A stretch of 64,000 nt of DNA from Panonychus citri (taxonomy: Eukaryota > Arthropoda > Arachnida > Trombidiformes > Tetranychidae). The translations under genes were made by a program, and so were the position numbers. Shown piece by piece: positions 13,995 to 26,419 of the stretch (position 1 is the first letter of the stretch; each line of letters starts with the position of its first letter). The notes beneath the pieces are model-generated. The model was not told the DNA's origin. It searched no databases and saw only the letters and a list, made by a program, of their open reading frames with translations. The stretch is taken from the NCBI RefSeq assembly GCF_014898815.1, contig NW_026515546.1:3024501-3088500 (forward strand), written 5' to 3'.

Positions 13995-16900
13995 GGTGAA
14001 AATAATGAGAGAAAATAAAAGAATTGAAAATATCGAGAAATTGAAATGAGAGATGAATGAGAATCCAAGTTAACTGATCCAAGTTCAAAACATTAACTGA
14101 AGTCCAATAACAAGAAGATGATGAAGATGAAAAGCTGCAGTGAAAAGTGAGAAGAGAGAGAGAGAGAGAGAGAGACATGAATAGGTAGAAAGAGGGAGAG
14201 AGAGAGAAGGATGATAAAAAAAGAGAAAGGAGGAAAACCTTGAAAGAGGAGGAAGATAAGTCTTTCTTTTTCTTTCTCCTTCTCTTCAAGCCAAAGACCC
14301 GTTGTTGCCATTGTTATGTTATTGTTATCGGCCCGTGTAAAGGAAGATAAAGAAGATGAGGAAGATGAGGAAGATGAGGATGAGGATGAGGATGATGGTT
14401 CCAAAGGAGGTCGAGTGACTATGTTACTTTTTGATAGAAAACTTTTTTTTTCTAAAATTTTTATTCTCTCTCTTCTCGATATAACACATCGAGCAGATGT
14501 TACAATTTACTCTTTCAAACGAACCCAGAAAAAAAGTCCTAACCTATGGTTCCGTTTGTTGTCAGGTCACTTTTTCTTTTTAAATGACCAGTGGTGAACG
14601 TGTATCGAGAGGCATGTGGCACGCAATCATTATCTTCATCACAATCATCATCATCATCTTCTTCTTCTTCCTCTTCTCGAACTTGCAGATTTACCTGGAA
14701 AAGAAAAACTTTCATTAGAACTTTTAACTTTTCCTTGGGTTTCTTTTTTTTTCGACTTTTTTAAATTTCCTATTTTCGAGTTTTTAACTTTAATCATCAT
14801 CCATTATCTTCTTACTCATCATATAAATACTGTAGTATATCTATGGGGATAAGGTTCGACTCCTTCTTCCGTTTCGGAAGTTCCTAATTCGACCTAATTC
14901 CTTCGTAATTGTTTAACCAACTTAATTTTTCCATGTTAATATTATAAGGAAATCATGATAAGTTTAATTTGAGGAAAAAAAAGTCAACCGATTACATTAT
15001 GATGATGAGACAGTTTATCGAGTTTCATTTTCTTATAAAATCGATTGAGTTTTCTGTTGGAGTTTGTTGTTAGTTTTTTGTCGAATTCGAATAAAAAAGT
15101 TCTAAAATTGATTCCGTCTTTTAGCTAATTATTGGTGGCCTGACACGCGTATTATACTTTTTACTTGCTGTTGATTTAATTTCGTGTGAATTAAATCAAG
15201 ATTTCAAAGGGAATTAAAATCCATCGGGATTAACATTGATTATCCCACGAAATTATATCTTGTACACATATTAGATTATGTGACTTAACCTCCTCCATTT
15301 CCGTCTCCTCCTACTCTTCCCTCAGTGGATCTAATTCAATTCAATTATTAATTCTTAACTTATTGGTTAATAATTACGATTATCATTTAACCGTTAATAG
15401 TTTTGGTTCATCAGCTGCTGAGAATCTTTTTTATCCCTTTCGCTTTTCATGATAACACAGAAAAATTCAGAGATTTAGATTATATCAATTTCTACCAATG
15501 AACAGTCGATGAAAATTTCTACCACTGATCCGAAACATGATAATCTCATTCATCAGTTAACAAGAAATTTTGTCGTGATTATTATTTGTGATCTCACATT
15601 TTATCAGATTCGATCTCAATATTATCATGATTTTATTATTTAATATTATGGATCAGTCTCAGTAGCGGTCAGTTTAATACTTTGGTCACTTTTTACTGGA
15701 AATTGAGAAAAATTCAGTCATAGGAATAACATTTATCTCTCTCTCTCTGTTGGGTTATTCGATATGTTCAAAATTTTCGTGGGATAAACACGAAATATTG
15801 TCCTAACCTATTCTAGTGGTTTATGATTTGCAAGTTAACTTGTTGTCACCTCCCTTGAGGACAAACTCCCTCGTAATGACAATATTTGGTTCACATGAAA
15901 ACAGTTCGAGTTCGAGAAGTTGATATAACGGTAAATATCACTATCGAATCTGTTTCACACTTAAATGGACTAATCAAAAAGTCATCATCATCTTTTCAAA
16001 CTTTAACATCTTCATTTTTATCCTCATCACTTTCACGTGGGAAATTTTTATCACCATCACCATTGATTATCAATATGTATTAAAAGTCACACGGAAACGG
16101 AATCAGTGAAACTTGTTGATTGATTAAAATTAAAATTTCCAAGAGAGTAGCTTCTTCTTGGATAACTTAATCAACTCAACAATTAAGCAACAATAAAGCT
16201 CATTGATTAACCTCTCGTCAATCTCACAACCATAATCAGAACCATCAATTTATCAATTATGGTAAAGATAATTAAGATAACTATAATTAATAGAGAGTGA
16301 TGATCAACTTAATTTAAGTTCATTGATACTTAACAAGTGAGACTAATATTTGAATCAACAATCCAAATAATCAAGGTAACAATTAAACTGATTAGTTGTT
16401 TGTTTTTGACAGTTTTAAAGTTTAAACTTTTTCCCCCCAAATCATTTCCAGTATATGATTTAATAATAATAATCAACTTGGATCCAATTGTAAACATTGA
16501 AAACTATTATTAAACCCTGAGGGTTGAAGATGATGATGAGGATGAGGAACCTTTCAAAGCCAAACCTTATTTTTATCATTTGATTACCTTGATTGTTAGG
16601 CTATTGTGTATTGGAAGCAATTTATCATCTCTTAATGAACCTTAATTTTCATCACCTCCAAGCCCAGGTAATAATATTGACCGATGATAATTATCATCTT
16701 ATTAATATACAATCAGTTTCCTTAGCAGTTATCATCAGGATAACTTTTGTTTTCATCATCATCAGTAAATCATTTGCAATCATCTGTAATCATCAATTGT
16801 GCAATATATTGCAATCTAATTTGATTCAAATCACTTTACCATCAAACAACATGAACAATAAACATATTGATATGATTTAATGAGAGAGAGATTGAGAGAG

Positions 16901-17884
16901 ATGACAAAAGGAGGAGGAAGATGATTATCAACGGTGATGGTGATGATGATGATGATAGTGTGTTGTTTAGTACTGATGATAACTGATGAGAAGATAAGAT
17001 TCAAAAAAAAGAGGGACAATGAATGTGAATGATGAACAAAAATCAGAGAGATAAAAGATGATGAGGAGCAAGAAAAAAAGATCAGCCCAAAATCATCATC
17101 GAAATCATCATCATCCTCTCCTTTCCCTTTTTTCCACCCTTCAGTATAATGATGATGGTGACCTTGCCCATCTTATTAGAACCATTTACCACCCCACTTC
17201 CAGTTCGTGCCTACGCCCTCCTCGATTTTACAATCTGAGTTTAGAAATTTGCTTTTCGCTCAAATGTCGATAATGCAAACACATTAAACTCGATGTAATA
17301 TCATTTATATTGACATTGGAATATTTTTATTCTTGTTGATAATTAAAATTGTCTACAATCAGAGTGTAACTTTTATTCATAATTGATGGTGAGTCAACTA
17401 TTTAGGTCTGTTTATCATCCTCATCTTCACCCTAGTAAATGTAAGAATCCATTAAATTTATCCCAACAATGGATGTACATTGATGTTCCTGTAACAACAG
17501 CCACCCACAAATTGATCTGTATCCCACCTCTGATGTACTCTCTCATTTTGCATCCCTATTATTATATTTTTGCGCTTAACGGTAAAAATTGATCTGATAG
17601 ACAGTTATAAAATTAATTTCCTCGTCCTCGTCAACGTTTCCGTTTCACATCTGCAAGAAAAACTTTTTGATCTACTAATTGTTTCGCAACATTAATTATG
17701 AAAATTTTAATCAAGGGAGAATTCACAAAAAATTCCTTCTATTTGATTAAACTGCTTTATTTCGATTAGATAGTTCACATGTGGATCTTATGAATGCGAT
17801 TCAATATTTCGAATGCCAAAGATCACTTGAATACCTCCGATCAAATTGAAAACTGATCAAAATGTTCATTTAGAATTTATAAGG

Positions 17885-17887
<3 letters not shown>

Positions 17888-17958
<71 letters not shown>
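17888..17958. repeat. Long (GA)n microsatellite
   Basis: 71 bp of perfect GA dinucleotides, the longest simple repeat in the window. Confidence 0.97.
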
Positions 17959-17961
<3 letters not shown>

Positions 17962-18360
17962 ACAACAAGTAACCGCTTTTCTTGTACATTCAGCTTCCAG
18001 AATTGAGTCATGAGAGTTTGAGACGAATAAAATGAGCATTTGTCTCTTCACAATCAATCCAATCAGCCTCTTCTCACAACACAACTATTATGGTCGATAT
18101 CGAGCTTCTGGTGACATCTTTTAGAAGAAGTTACAACAAAAACAACGTGAAAAGACATTTAAAAGTTTCAGTTAGTTATTATAACATGTTGAATGACCGA
18201 CATGACCTTGATGTGAGACTTGAGTTAAACAAATGCTTAAGGTTATACTAGGATATGTCTTTTGACTTACGAAGTTTTGCAATGACTTACATCAAAGAGC
18301 GTAGAATTTCAGTCATTTAATTAAACTCTTGTAAAAATCATTAAATTATTAAATCTCATA

Positions 18361-18440
18361 AGGTAAAAATTATTGTTTACCTCTGGTTAGTAAAATATCG
18401 CGATCGGGTCTTTACCCGGTGCTTTGGATTACTAACCAGA
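18361..18440. other. Stacked inverted repeats (possible structured RNA or element end)
   Basis: Three nested or adjacent hairpins in 80 bp: AGGTAAA/TTTACCT (18361-18367 with 18376-18382); a perfect 12-bp arm pair TCTGGTTAGTAA/TTACTAACCAGA (18382-18393 with 18429-18440); and inside it CGGGT-CTTT-ACCCG (18405-18418), extendable by one G-U and one A-U pair. Its GC content is unlike the flanks. Its function is unknown. Confidence 0.5.
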
Positions 18441-21246
18441 AAGCTTGGTATGTGACATTTGATTAACTTGACTTCTCAGATATCTCTCGATCTTTTTCGT
18501 TTATTCAATCTAGTATATTAATTTTACTTCTAAACAAAAATGTCTAAATCCTTTGAATATTATCTTTAATTATCTAATTATCATGTATATCGAATTTTTG
18601 CCAGTAGTTAATTTTGAGAATAGACGTTAGTTCGTCAATTTCAAAGCTACTAAGTTAATTGCTTTGTTACACTTGCAACTACTTGACCTTAATGACCTCC
18701 TTCTCAATTTTTCAGTCAAAGGTCATTTCAAGGTTACTCCGTGTATAAATATTGTACATTTTCTCAATAGCTCCAAATTAAATAAATCCTTTTGGTGTAA
18801 TTGAAAGGTCCGTTTTGAGCGATTCTTTGTGATATGTGTCGATGTTTACTGAGAAATACCATTACTCCCAAAGTACTCTGATGCAAAGGAACCTAACAAA
18901 GCTCAAAATTAATTACCTTTTAATCACAAATTAAATTACAATTAACTAAATATACAACAATAATTTTAAGCTTCTCTGCCAATAGATGGCGTAACCAAAC
19001 CGAAACCAATAATCGACTATAAAAGAAAATGTTGAATAAACAATTAGATGTTTCAAACATTTGATTGTTAATCGTAAACTGTCCAGTATATCAGGTCATA
19101 TAACATCCTGTGAATAAATATTCTATCCGAAATTGGCTAGTATAACAATTCGATTGACAATTTGTCATGTTATTTGTTGTCTTTTTCAAAGACAATTACT
19201 ATTTACTAATCCATTGGTTTAAGTTCACAAAAAAAAACAACTCCAAATAATGAGTTAATTCAATAAAATGAACAAGATAAACATTTTCCTCTCCATCTTC
19301 ATCTCGATCATCCTCTTTTTTTTACCACAATCAACTAAAGTCTCTAATCATCATCAAGATCAGTATTTAAACACAAAGTAAATACAAAGACAATTTGATG
19401 AAAATAAAAACTGATCACGTTTACCCCTAAATTGTAACTAATAAAACAATCTAAAAATTTGAATCAATTTAGGTTCTATTGTTACATGATAAATATCACG
19501 AGGCAATTAGAAAGTTAATGATCAAAAATTCTGATCACCCTGAATGTCCATCTCAAAATGTCCACCAAAATATTAACTTTCTTTCTGATTCTTAGTTGTA
19601 ATAGTTTTTTTTTCTAATATTTTCCATTCGCAATGTTTAATTCATCAACTCTGTTCACCTTAAATTTTGGGATAACTTTTGATATTTTTTTCTGTCATTC
19701 TAACAACAAAACATGACAACATATTATTATCAATGAGAAAAGTATATGTAAGATATTATCTTAGGCGATTGTAGGGAAAAGGTTAATATACAAATTACAA
19801 GGAGATAAAATGTCATCAACATCTCAGGTGATTTATGGAAATGGACACAACTATTTAAAGTGAATAATCATACTATTCACAAACTGACCATGATGATGAT
19901 GATGTTAATACATGAATAAGTTATCCAACTCGCTTTCATTTCCGGATTATATTTTTGTCTTTTGAATAAATTACCTCATTCATATTATGTATAAATAAAC
20001 CTTGAAAACTGACCATCATTTGTTATGTCCACCAATGAACATTGAAAAGCTTTCAAACCTTGTCTGTGTAGTGTCCAGTAAGTTAGAAAGTATCACTTTG
20101 AAAAAAAAGAAAACTTATTCTATTATCATCTTAATATCAATGATGACCATCGTCATTATCAGTGGTCATCTTTTTTCAGACTCCCTATTGTTTTTTTTAC
20201 TCTTATTCATAAATCATCATCAATTATGTATGAATGGTAATGGTCAGTTTTACTTTACATTGGGCCATTGTTTTTGTGGTGTTGACCATTTGAAATATTG
20301 TCGATATATTTTTTTTATCATCACAATAACTTATTCAACTGGACATCAGCTGATATTTGTTTCATTTTCGTGACAATAAAACAAGAAATTTATCAATCAT
20401 TAAGATTTTATTATTGTTTGATCATCATAATTAACTTACCTGTCAATTAACCGTCACAATTTAGCCTCAAGGTGATTACACTTATCCAGATTATGAGACA
20501 TCAAATGATTATCAATATTTACCAAAGTGATGAACAATTAAACCATCAAAAAAAATTGATTGTATATCAATTTAAATTGTTAATTGTAAGTTTAAACAGT
20601 TTTACCATTGATAAGAAAAGTGTTAATTGTTAATCTTTGATTGTGATTATGCTTTAATCGTTTGTATTTTGTGATGATTAACTTTTTGATTGATTAATGA
20701 GCCTTCAATTTATCACAGCAATCAAAGTTGATTTGGTTAACAATTTAACATTATTAACCATTTGATTATCAATCAGGTTTGATTTTTATTATTATTATCA
20801 TAATTTAATATCATTTATATTATCGTGATTGTAACAAATTAGCTAATTAGTTAATTATTTGTATTCGCTTGGTCTGTTCGTGTGTGTAATCAGTCATGGG
20901 TCAGTTAAGTCCAGTGATATGTTGACCAATGAATTATTTTTAATTGTGTATTAATTTGGTTATGAATTAGTTTTATTTTATTAACAATTTCTTTTCTGTC
21001 TTTGTTCATTAATCATTCAAGTAACATAATTAGTTTATTTAAATTGATTGATTGATTGATCATCTTGTATTATTAGGATGATATAAATGATGACAACAGG
21101 ATGGTCACTATCAAAATTGACCAGGAAGGTAAAAATCCTATTGAATTACCTGTTTTTTTGGTCAAAACATGAAAGGAAACACGGAAACAGAATAAATCTC
21201 ATGACCTCAGTGACCAGTGGTCATTTTTTCATGTACATATACTTAC

Positions 21247-24200
21247 TTTTAATCAGCATCATTGCCTCTGACATGGCGGTGATAAAGCTTATATCAACTG
21301 AGACCTCGCAGACAAAAGTGCCGCTCGTTTGATTGTTGACCTCACGAAGGACGATCCTGGTATAATTTGACCTTTCTCTCTGTAAAATGAGAAAAGGTTG
21401 ACAATTAGAACTTTCGAAAACTCTGAAGCTTAAATTTATCTCCATTACAGAATATTGAATATTAATTACAATCTTAAATTGTCAACAATTTACTTCACTT
21501 TGTATTGTAATCTCATATTCCTACCAACAGTAATTTCCACACCTCTTATTTTTTTGATTGACACTTTGATTAGAAAAATTTTTCTCAGTTAATTGTTCAT
21601 GTTCTGTGTCAATATAATATATAAGCTAAGAATCAGGGGAGAAACTATGACAACAATAAACACCCTGAGTTATCTGAATGCGTTTCAATTGTAATGATTA
21701 AGATGATAACCAATGGTTAACATGTTTGTCTAATAATGAAAAGTTTGATGACAGAAAAAAAAACTTTTCCTTTGTCTGTTAATCACAATCAATGAGTTTA
21801 TCATAGACACTCAATGGACATTAATTAATATCTTTGATAACAAGATGATACAATGAAAATCAATTGATTGATTGTTAGTAATCAACGGTTACAATTGAGC
21901 AAAAAAGTTAAATTGAAAATTGATCCTCAATAATCAATCAAAATCAAGGAGATCAACATATTCACCTATCACAATAACGATGATAATCAATTTCTTATCA
22001 TTAATATCGATAATTTTTTCTGATTCATTTCCAACAATTTAAAGTTTCGAAAACTTTTTTCTCTTTTATAACTTTTCGATCTGATATTTCGCCCTCCAAT
22101 ACTCTCCCTCTTGTCTTCTTTGCCCATCTCTTACAAAATCATCCATTATGATGATAGAGATGATAAAATGTTATAATAACTTGGATGTCATCATAAGGAT
22201 GATGATACTTAGATAATAATATTAGAACTCGAAATCGATTGGAAAGAAAATCAGAACTTTTTTTCCCATCTCAAACTCTTCAAAATTACCTCATCTCTTT
22301 ATCTCATTCCGATGATGATGAACTTTCATCATGATAATTAACTAATTGTAAAGACTAAAAAAAAGTTCTACAAGACAATTTGATTGTTATTCAACTAATT
22401 ACAATTAAAGATTTTAATGAAATTAGGGAAAAAAGTCTCTCTCTCTCTCTCTCTCTTCCTGTTAAGTAAATTTAACAGTCAAAAATCAATAGAATTGAAC
22501 CTGAAACAGTTTCCCACTGCTCCTCCCATTCCCACTCCCTTTCATCATCATTACAATTATTATTAGATTCAATTAGATCCAATTTAACTTTTTATATTAT
22601 TATTATTATGAATTTCTTGTTCATCGTTTCCCTTGATGTTTAATAAATTACAATAAACAGTAACAATCAAATTAAATTCAATCCAAATGATTAAACAAAT
22701 TTAGTTATTTTTTTCTGTATCTCAACTCATTAAATGTGAAAGTTAATCAACAACATTGAGTTTTTTTTTGTCAATTGAAGGATATTTTCATATTTAATTG
22801 TTTTGATTGTTCCAATTCAAATTGATTAAGGGAGAAGGAGACAATTAAGTTGATTTTGTTGGTTAACTTGTCATCATTGTTTCAATCTAAATATTGATCT
22901 TGGTCTTGGATGTGACCTGAACATACAGTTTTCTGGCCTTAATCATATCGCTCAGTTGAGCATAAAATAATTACAATTATCTTATCACCAGCAACATCCC
23001 ACTCCCACTCTTACTCCTCCTTGATAATCATCATCATCTTAATATGATAAAGTCAAAAGTAATCAAAGGTATCAAAAGGTAATCACTGTGGATCCAAATC
23101 TGAGTCAACCTTCAAAATCAGATTCATGGGAGTGGAAAATAGGACATTGATTATATATATAAACACCCTGAGCCCATGAATATCTAACTGAATTCTCAAT
23201 GGTTCATCTTAATAATGATCAATTGATCATCAAATTTCAAATGAACTTGAACTTGAAATGATCATGAACAGATGAAACTCAAGATGTGACATAACTTTGA
23301 ATGGTAAATAATGATTATTTCTGATCCATATTCAGATATTCAAATTTTATCAAGTACATGTAGCATGATGATTATAATGATAACGATTACTAGATGTCTT
23401 TTTCAGGTGATCATCATCATCAACATCACAGAAATTAATATCAAATGTATGAGTATTATCCTGAAAAAGAAGATGAAACAATGAAAAGAACAGAAAAAAA
23501 AATTTCTCATCCAATCCACTTGATCTAATGTAATTATTATGTAAATTTTGCCTGAAGCAACATTTTTGTTTTCCTGGTTTCAAGAATCAATCAATGTTAA
23601 TGATCATCATCATAGTAAATATCATGCAAATAGATTTTGAATGAAATCATTTCATGATGATATCCATTGAATTTATCTATCATGAAATTATTAGAAACAA
23701 TCAAACTTTGTCTATGGATTGAAGTAACTAAAAGTTATTAAATCTTTGTCTCTCATGATGATCATGGTAAAGGTAACGATATTATCATGAATTCATGATG
23801 ACTTATGATCAGAGATAAACAAATTTGATTCAATCCATTGAGTTACAAGTCAACATCTCTGATTCATATCTGTAACTTTTATCACTATTATTTCAGTTTC
23901 ATCATGAAAGTTATTCAATTAACTAAGAGATCCAAGTGTTAGTTTACTTTATCTACCTTGGTGTTTGTACACATGAAGACCAATCAAAGTTTTTCCAATC
24001 ATCTGAATGAAATAATTTTAGAATAAAAATTTATTAAATACTTTCGATATTCTCGATTGTTACCCTGGTTATACCATGGATACTCAGGTAATACTCAGAA
24101 GTTCTGTTTTACCGGAAAGTTTAACAGGTGAATAAACTGAAGATGTCGAAATGAGAGAAATGGAAAGTTCCAATAGATAGAAAAGTTTTTGTCAAAGTTG

Positions 24201-26419
24201 TAAAAAGTGAATAAGAAGAGAACCAAAAAATTTGTCATCTTTTTTAAAATTTGGATACTCTAATGAGAGAGTTGATGATGATCATCATGAAATTACCTTT
24301 CAGATTGAATAGAAGCTGATTGATTGAACCATGTGGAAGAAGTTAAGAAAAAATTCCCTCCCTGTAAATGATGCGATTGAGAAAAAGATGCTCAATGATA
24401 ATGATGATGGTGAAAATAATCAACAGAATAAGAAGATGAAAAAAACTAAAATGATAACAGAGTTTCCAGAATTTTTGGTCTGGTGTATGGTTTTCATCTT
24501 GATCATCATCATCATCATCATCATCATCATGAACCATATCTTGATCATATTCATTTACGGTGTTTCTGTAACAACAGTAAATCTAATTATCAAGTTTAAC
24601 TGATTATCGTCTATCAGGCAACAAGATATTTACAGTTACATCAATTTACCTTGTCTCATTTTTATCCAACCTCATGAATACCCTGTTTTCATATGTGAAC
24701 GTAATCAACACTCAACTTACTTTCCATCTCCTTAATTATGTTACTGTTCATGACACACTTACATGTGTGTATACCTGAGTTTGAATTGTAAGCTGAACTT
24801 TTCTTGATCGAAAACTTTGATAAAAGTTGAAATGTTCAAATATCGAACTGTTGTAAACATGATGAATCAAATGGATAAGTTTATTGTCTGTTTCAAGATT
24901 CACCAATTCCATGGTGTTGATATTGATTAATGAGAGAAATAAAAAAAAGTTCATTTAGAAATTTGTTTTCTTATATCACTGAGCAAGAAAATGACTAATA
25001 TGATATAACTAACTCATCATGTAGATGAGTGTCCAGTTGATATTTACAATTATTTACTATTCCCTGGTGATAAAAGTGAAGGTGATTGACTAAACACACT
25101 CAACACCTTCAGGCTATTATAACGGTTTATTGACCAACACAGAGAAACAAAGTGAAAGGCCATCAAAAATACTATAACCGCCTATTCTGGATATAAAATA
25201 ATCGTACTGACCGAATGACTTTTGTCCAACGTCACTGGTCAGTGAAATATTTACATACCCATTGACCATTAAAATTGAATATATAGTTTGATGGTTATTA
25301 TCATTTTGTATATAAAAGGATTGGAAGGTAAAAATTCATCAACTCATGAATTTATATCATCTGATTTAATCAACATCATTGACCATTCATATTAACTAAT
25401 CACTGACCGATTGTAACTCATAAAAACAGGAACTAAATAATAATAAAAAGAGTAACAATTAAATGTGAAAATGTAATAATAATAAATGACAATGAAATGG
25501 TCAAGATAATAAAAATCAAAAGAGTTACAATTAAATTACATTATTATTTAGATAAATTGTTAATGAATTAACTTTAATTGTCTCAAATTGTGACAATTTA
25601 ATATGGTTGATGATTTAGTGATGATTAAAATTGAGTAACAAGATTGACACAAACAATCAAGATAATAAAAGTTAAATCGTATCCATTGAGAGATAATAAC
25701 AGTTAATTAATTGATTAATTGGACAGAAATCTAATCACTAATTGTTTAGATTAAACTAATTGAAATTAACAAATTTAAACCAATCAAAGTGTTAATTTGA
25801 TTTTGAATTGCAAATTAAATGGTCGAAACAAAAAATTATGAGAAAAAAAGTTTTTTTTCATAAGCAAAAGTTTCTCATTGAGAAAATATTGTTACACTTT
25901 TCTTGGAGTGGAAACTTTTTGGTTTCGATTCAGTGTTATTATCTTTAGTTTCATGGTGAATATGAACTTACATCGATATTAATTCCGGGCACTGGAAAGT
26001 ATAAAACTTGCCTCTTTTCCTTTGGTTCATACCGATAAAATTCATTCTCTTCTTTGTACCATTTGATTGTATACAGAACTTCACCTCGAGTCAGATTATA
26101 TTTACATGAGAGTTCAGCATCAGAACCATGATTCACAATCTCGGGCACTTTAAATTCAGTTATATTAACTGATTCCAGAGCTAATCCATTAACAGATTGA
26201 ACCGTTAATCCGTCCAAGAGAAATTGTCCAATTTTCGATATCGAAGCAAAAAATTTGAGACGAAAAAAGTTCCAAAAAAAAGTGATTATTATATTGTAAA
26301 GATAATTAATCATTTAATTGTTTCAAATGTTGGCTCTCCTGTAAATAATTACCTTTAATGAGCATTAATAATGGTATGATAATTAATTTGAGGTTAATTA
26401 AAATAATAAATCCACTCAT
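21247..26419 (-). CDS. Beat-family (beaten path) immunoglobulin protein, 5' exons (partial)
   Basis: Predicted secreted or membrane-tethered Ig protein of the arthropod Beat family, which controls motor axon guidance and synaptic matching by binding Side proteins. Exon 1, 26419-26353, encodes a hydrophobic signal peptide (22 codons). Exon 2, about 26180-25972, starts at ttag|CTCTGG (a second acceptor 12 nt on is also in frame) and ends ATCGAT|gtaagt. Exon 3, 21379-21247, lies between acceptor ttttacag and donor AAAA|gtaagt. Together they give about 136 residues. Diagnostic motifs are ELSCKYNL, YTIKWYKEENEFYRYEPKE and FPVPGINID, then VLREVNNQTSGTFVCEVS. The two Cys and the Trp form a standard V-type Ig core, and there are four potential N-glycosylation sites. 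Exon 3 ends in phase 1 and needs further exons. The second Ig domain usual for this family was not found, so the model is incomplete at its 3' end. The paralogue could not be assigned. Confidence 0.82.
21380..25971. other. Intron 2 of the Beat-family gene
   Basis: About 4.6 kb without recognised coding sequence. It has (CT)n at about 22438-22455, (ATC)n at about 24502-24529, and several copies of the AGAACTTTTTT word on both strands. Confidence 0.6.
24502..24529. repeat. (ATC)n microsatellite
   Basis: About nine uninterrupted ATC units inside the Beat intron. Confidence 0.85.

Larger units (their letters stand above)
13995..21246. other. Region between LRR exon 1 and the last recognised Beat exon
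   Basis: No exon was confidently recognised. The missing 3' exons of the minus-strand Beat gene would be expected here, but no sequence resembling a second Ig domain was found by eye. Contents: purine-rich and poly-Ser/poly-Asp/Glu-type low complexity at 14100-14400, an 11-bp exact tRNA B-box word at 14853-14863 without a tRNA fold, a long (GA)n tract at 17888-17958, and the stacked hairpins at 18361-18440. A GC-shifted patch at about 18180-19030 may be a decayed mobile element. Confidence 0.5.

Noticed and set aside
14093..14404. Poly-Ser ORF on minus and Asp/Glu-rich ORF on plus over the same bases
   Set aside because: Both are readings of a purine/pyrimidine low-complexity tract, with no start context or domain.
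14853..14880. Exact tRNA/Pol III B-box word GGTTCGACTCC followed by a CTTCCG-TTT-CGGAAG hairpin
   Set aside because: There is no A box at the right distance and no acceptor, D or anticodon stem, so neither a tRNA nor a SINE can be supported.
17058..17592. Two plus-strand ORFs of about 70 aa in a slightly GC-richer stretch
   Set aside because: No recognisable motifs, no splice partners in either direction and low-complexity starts.
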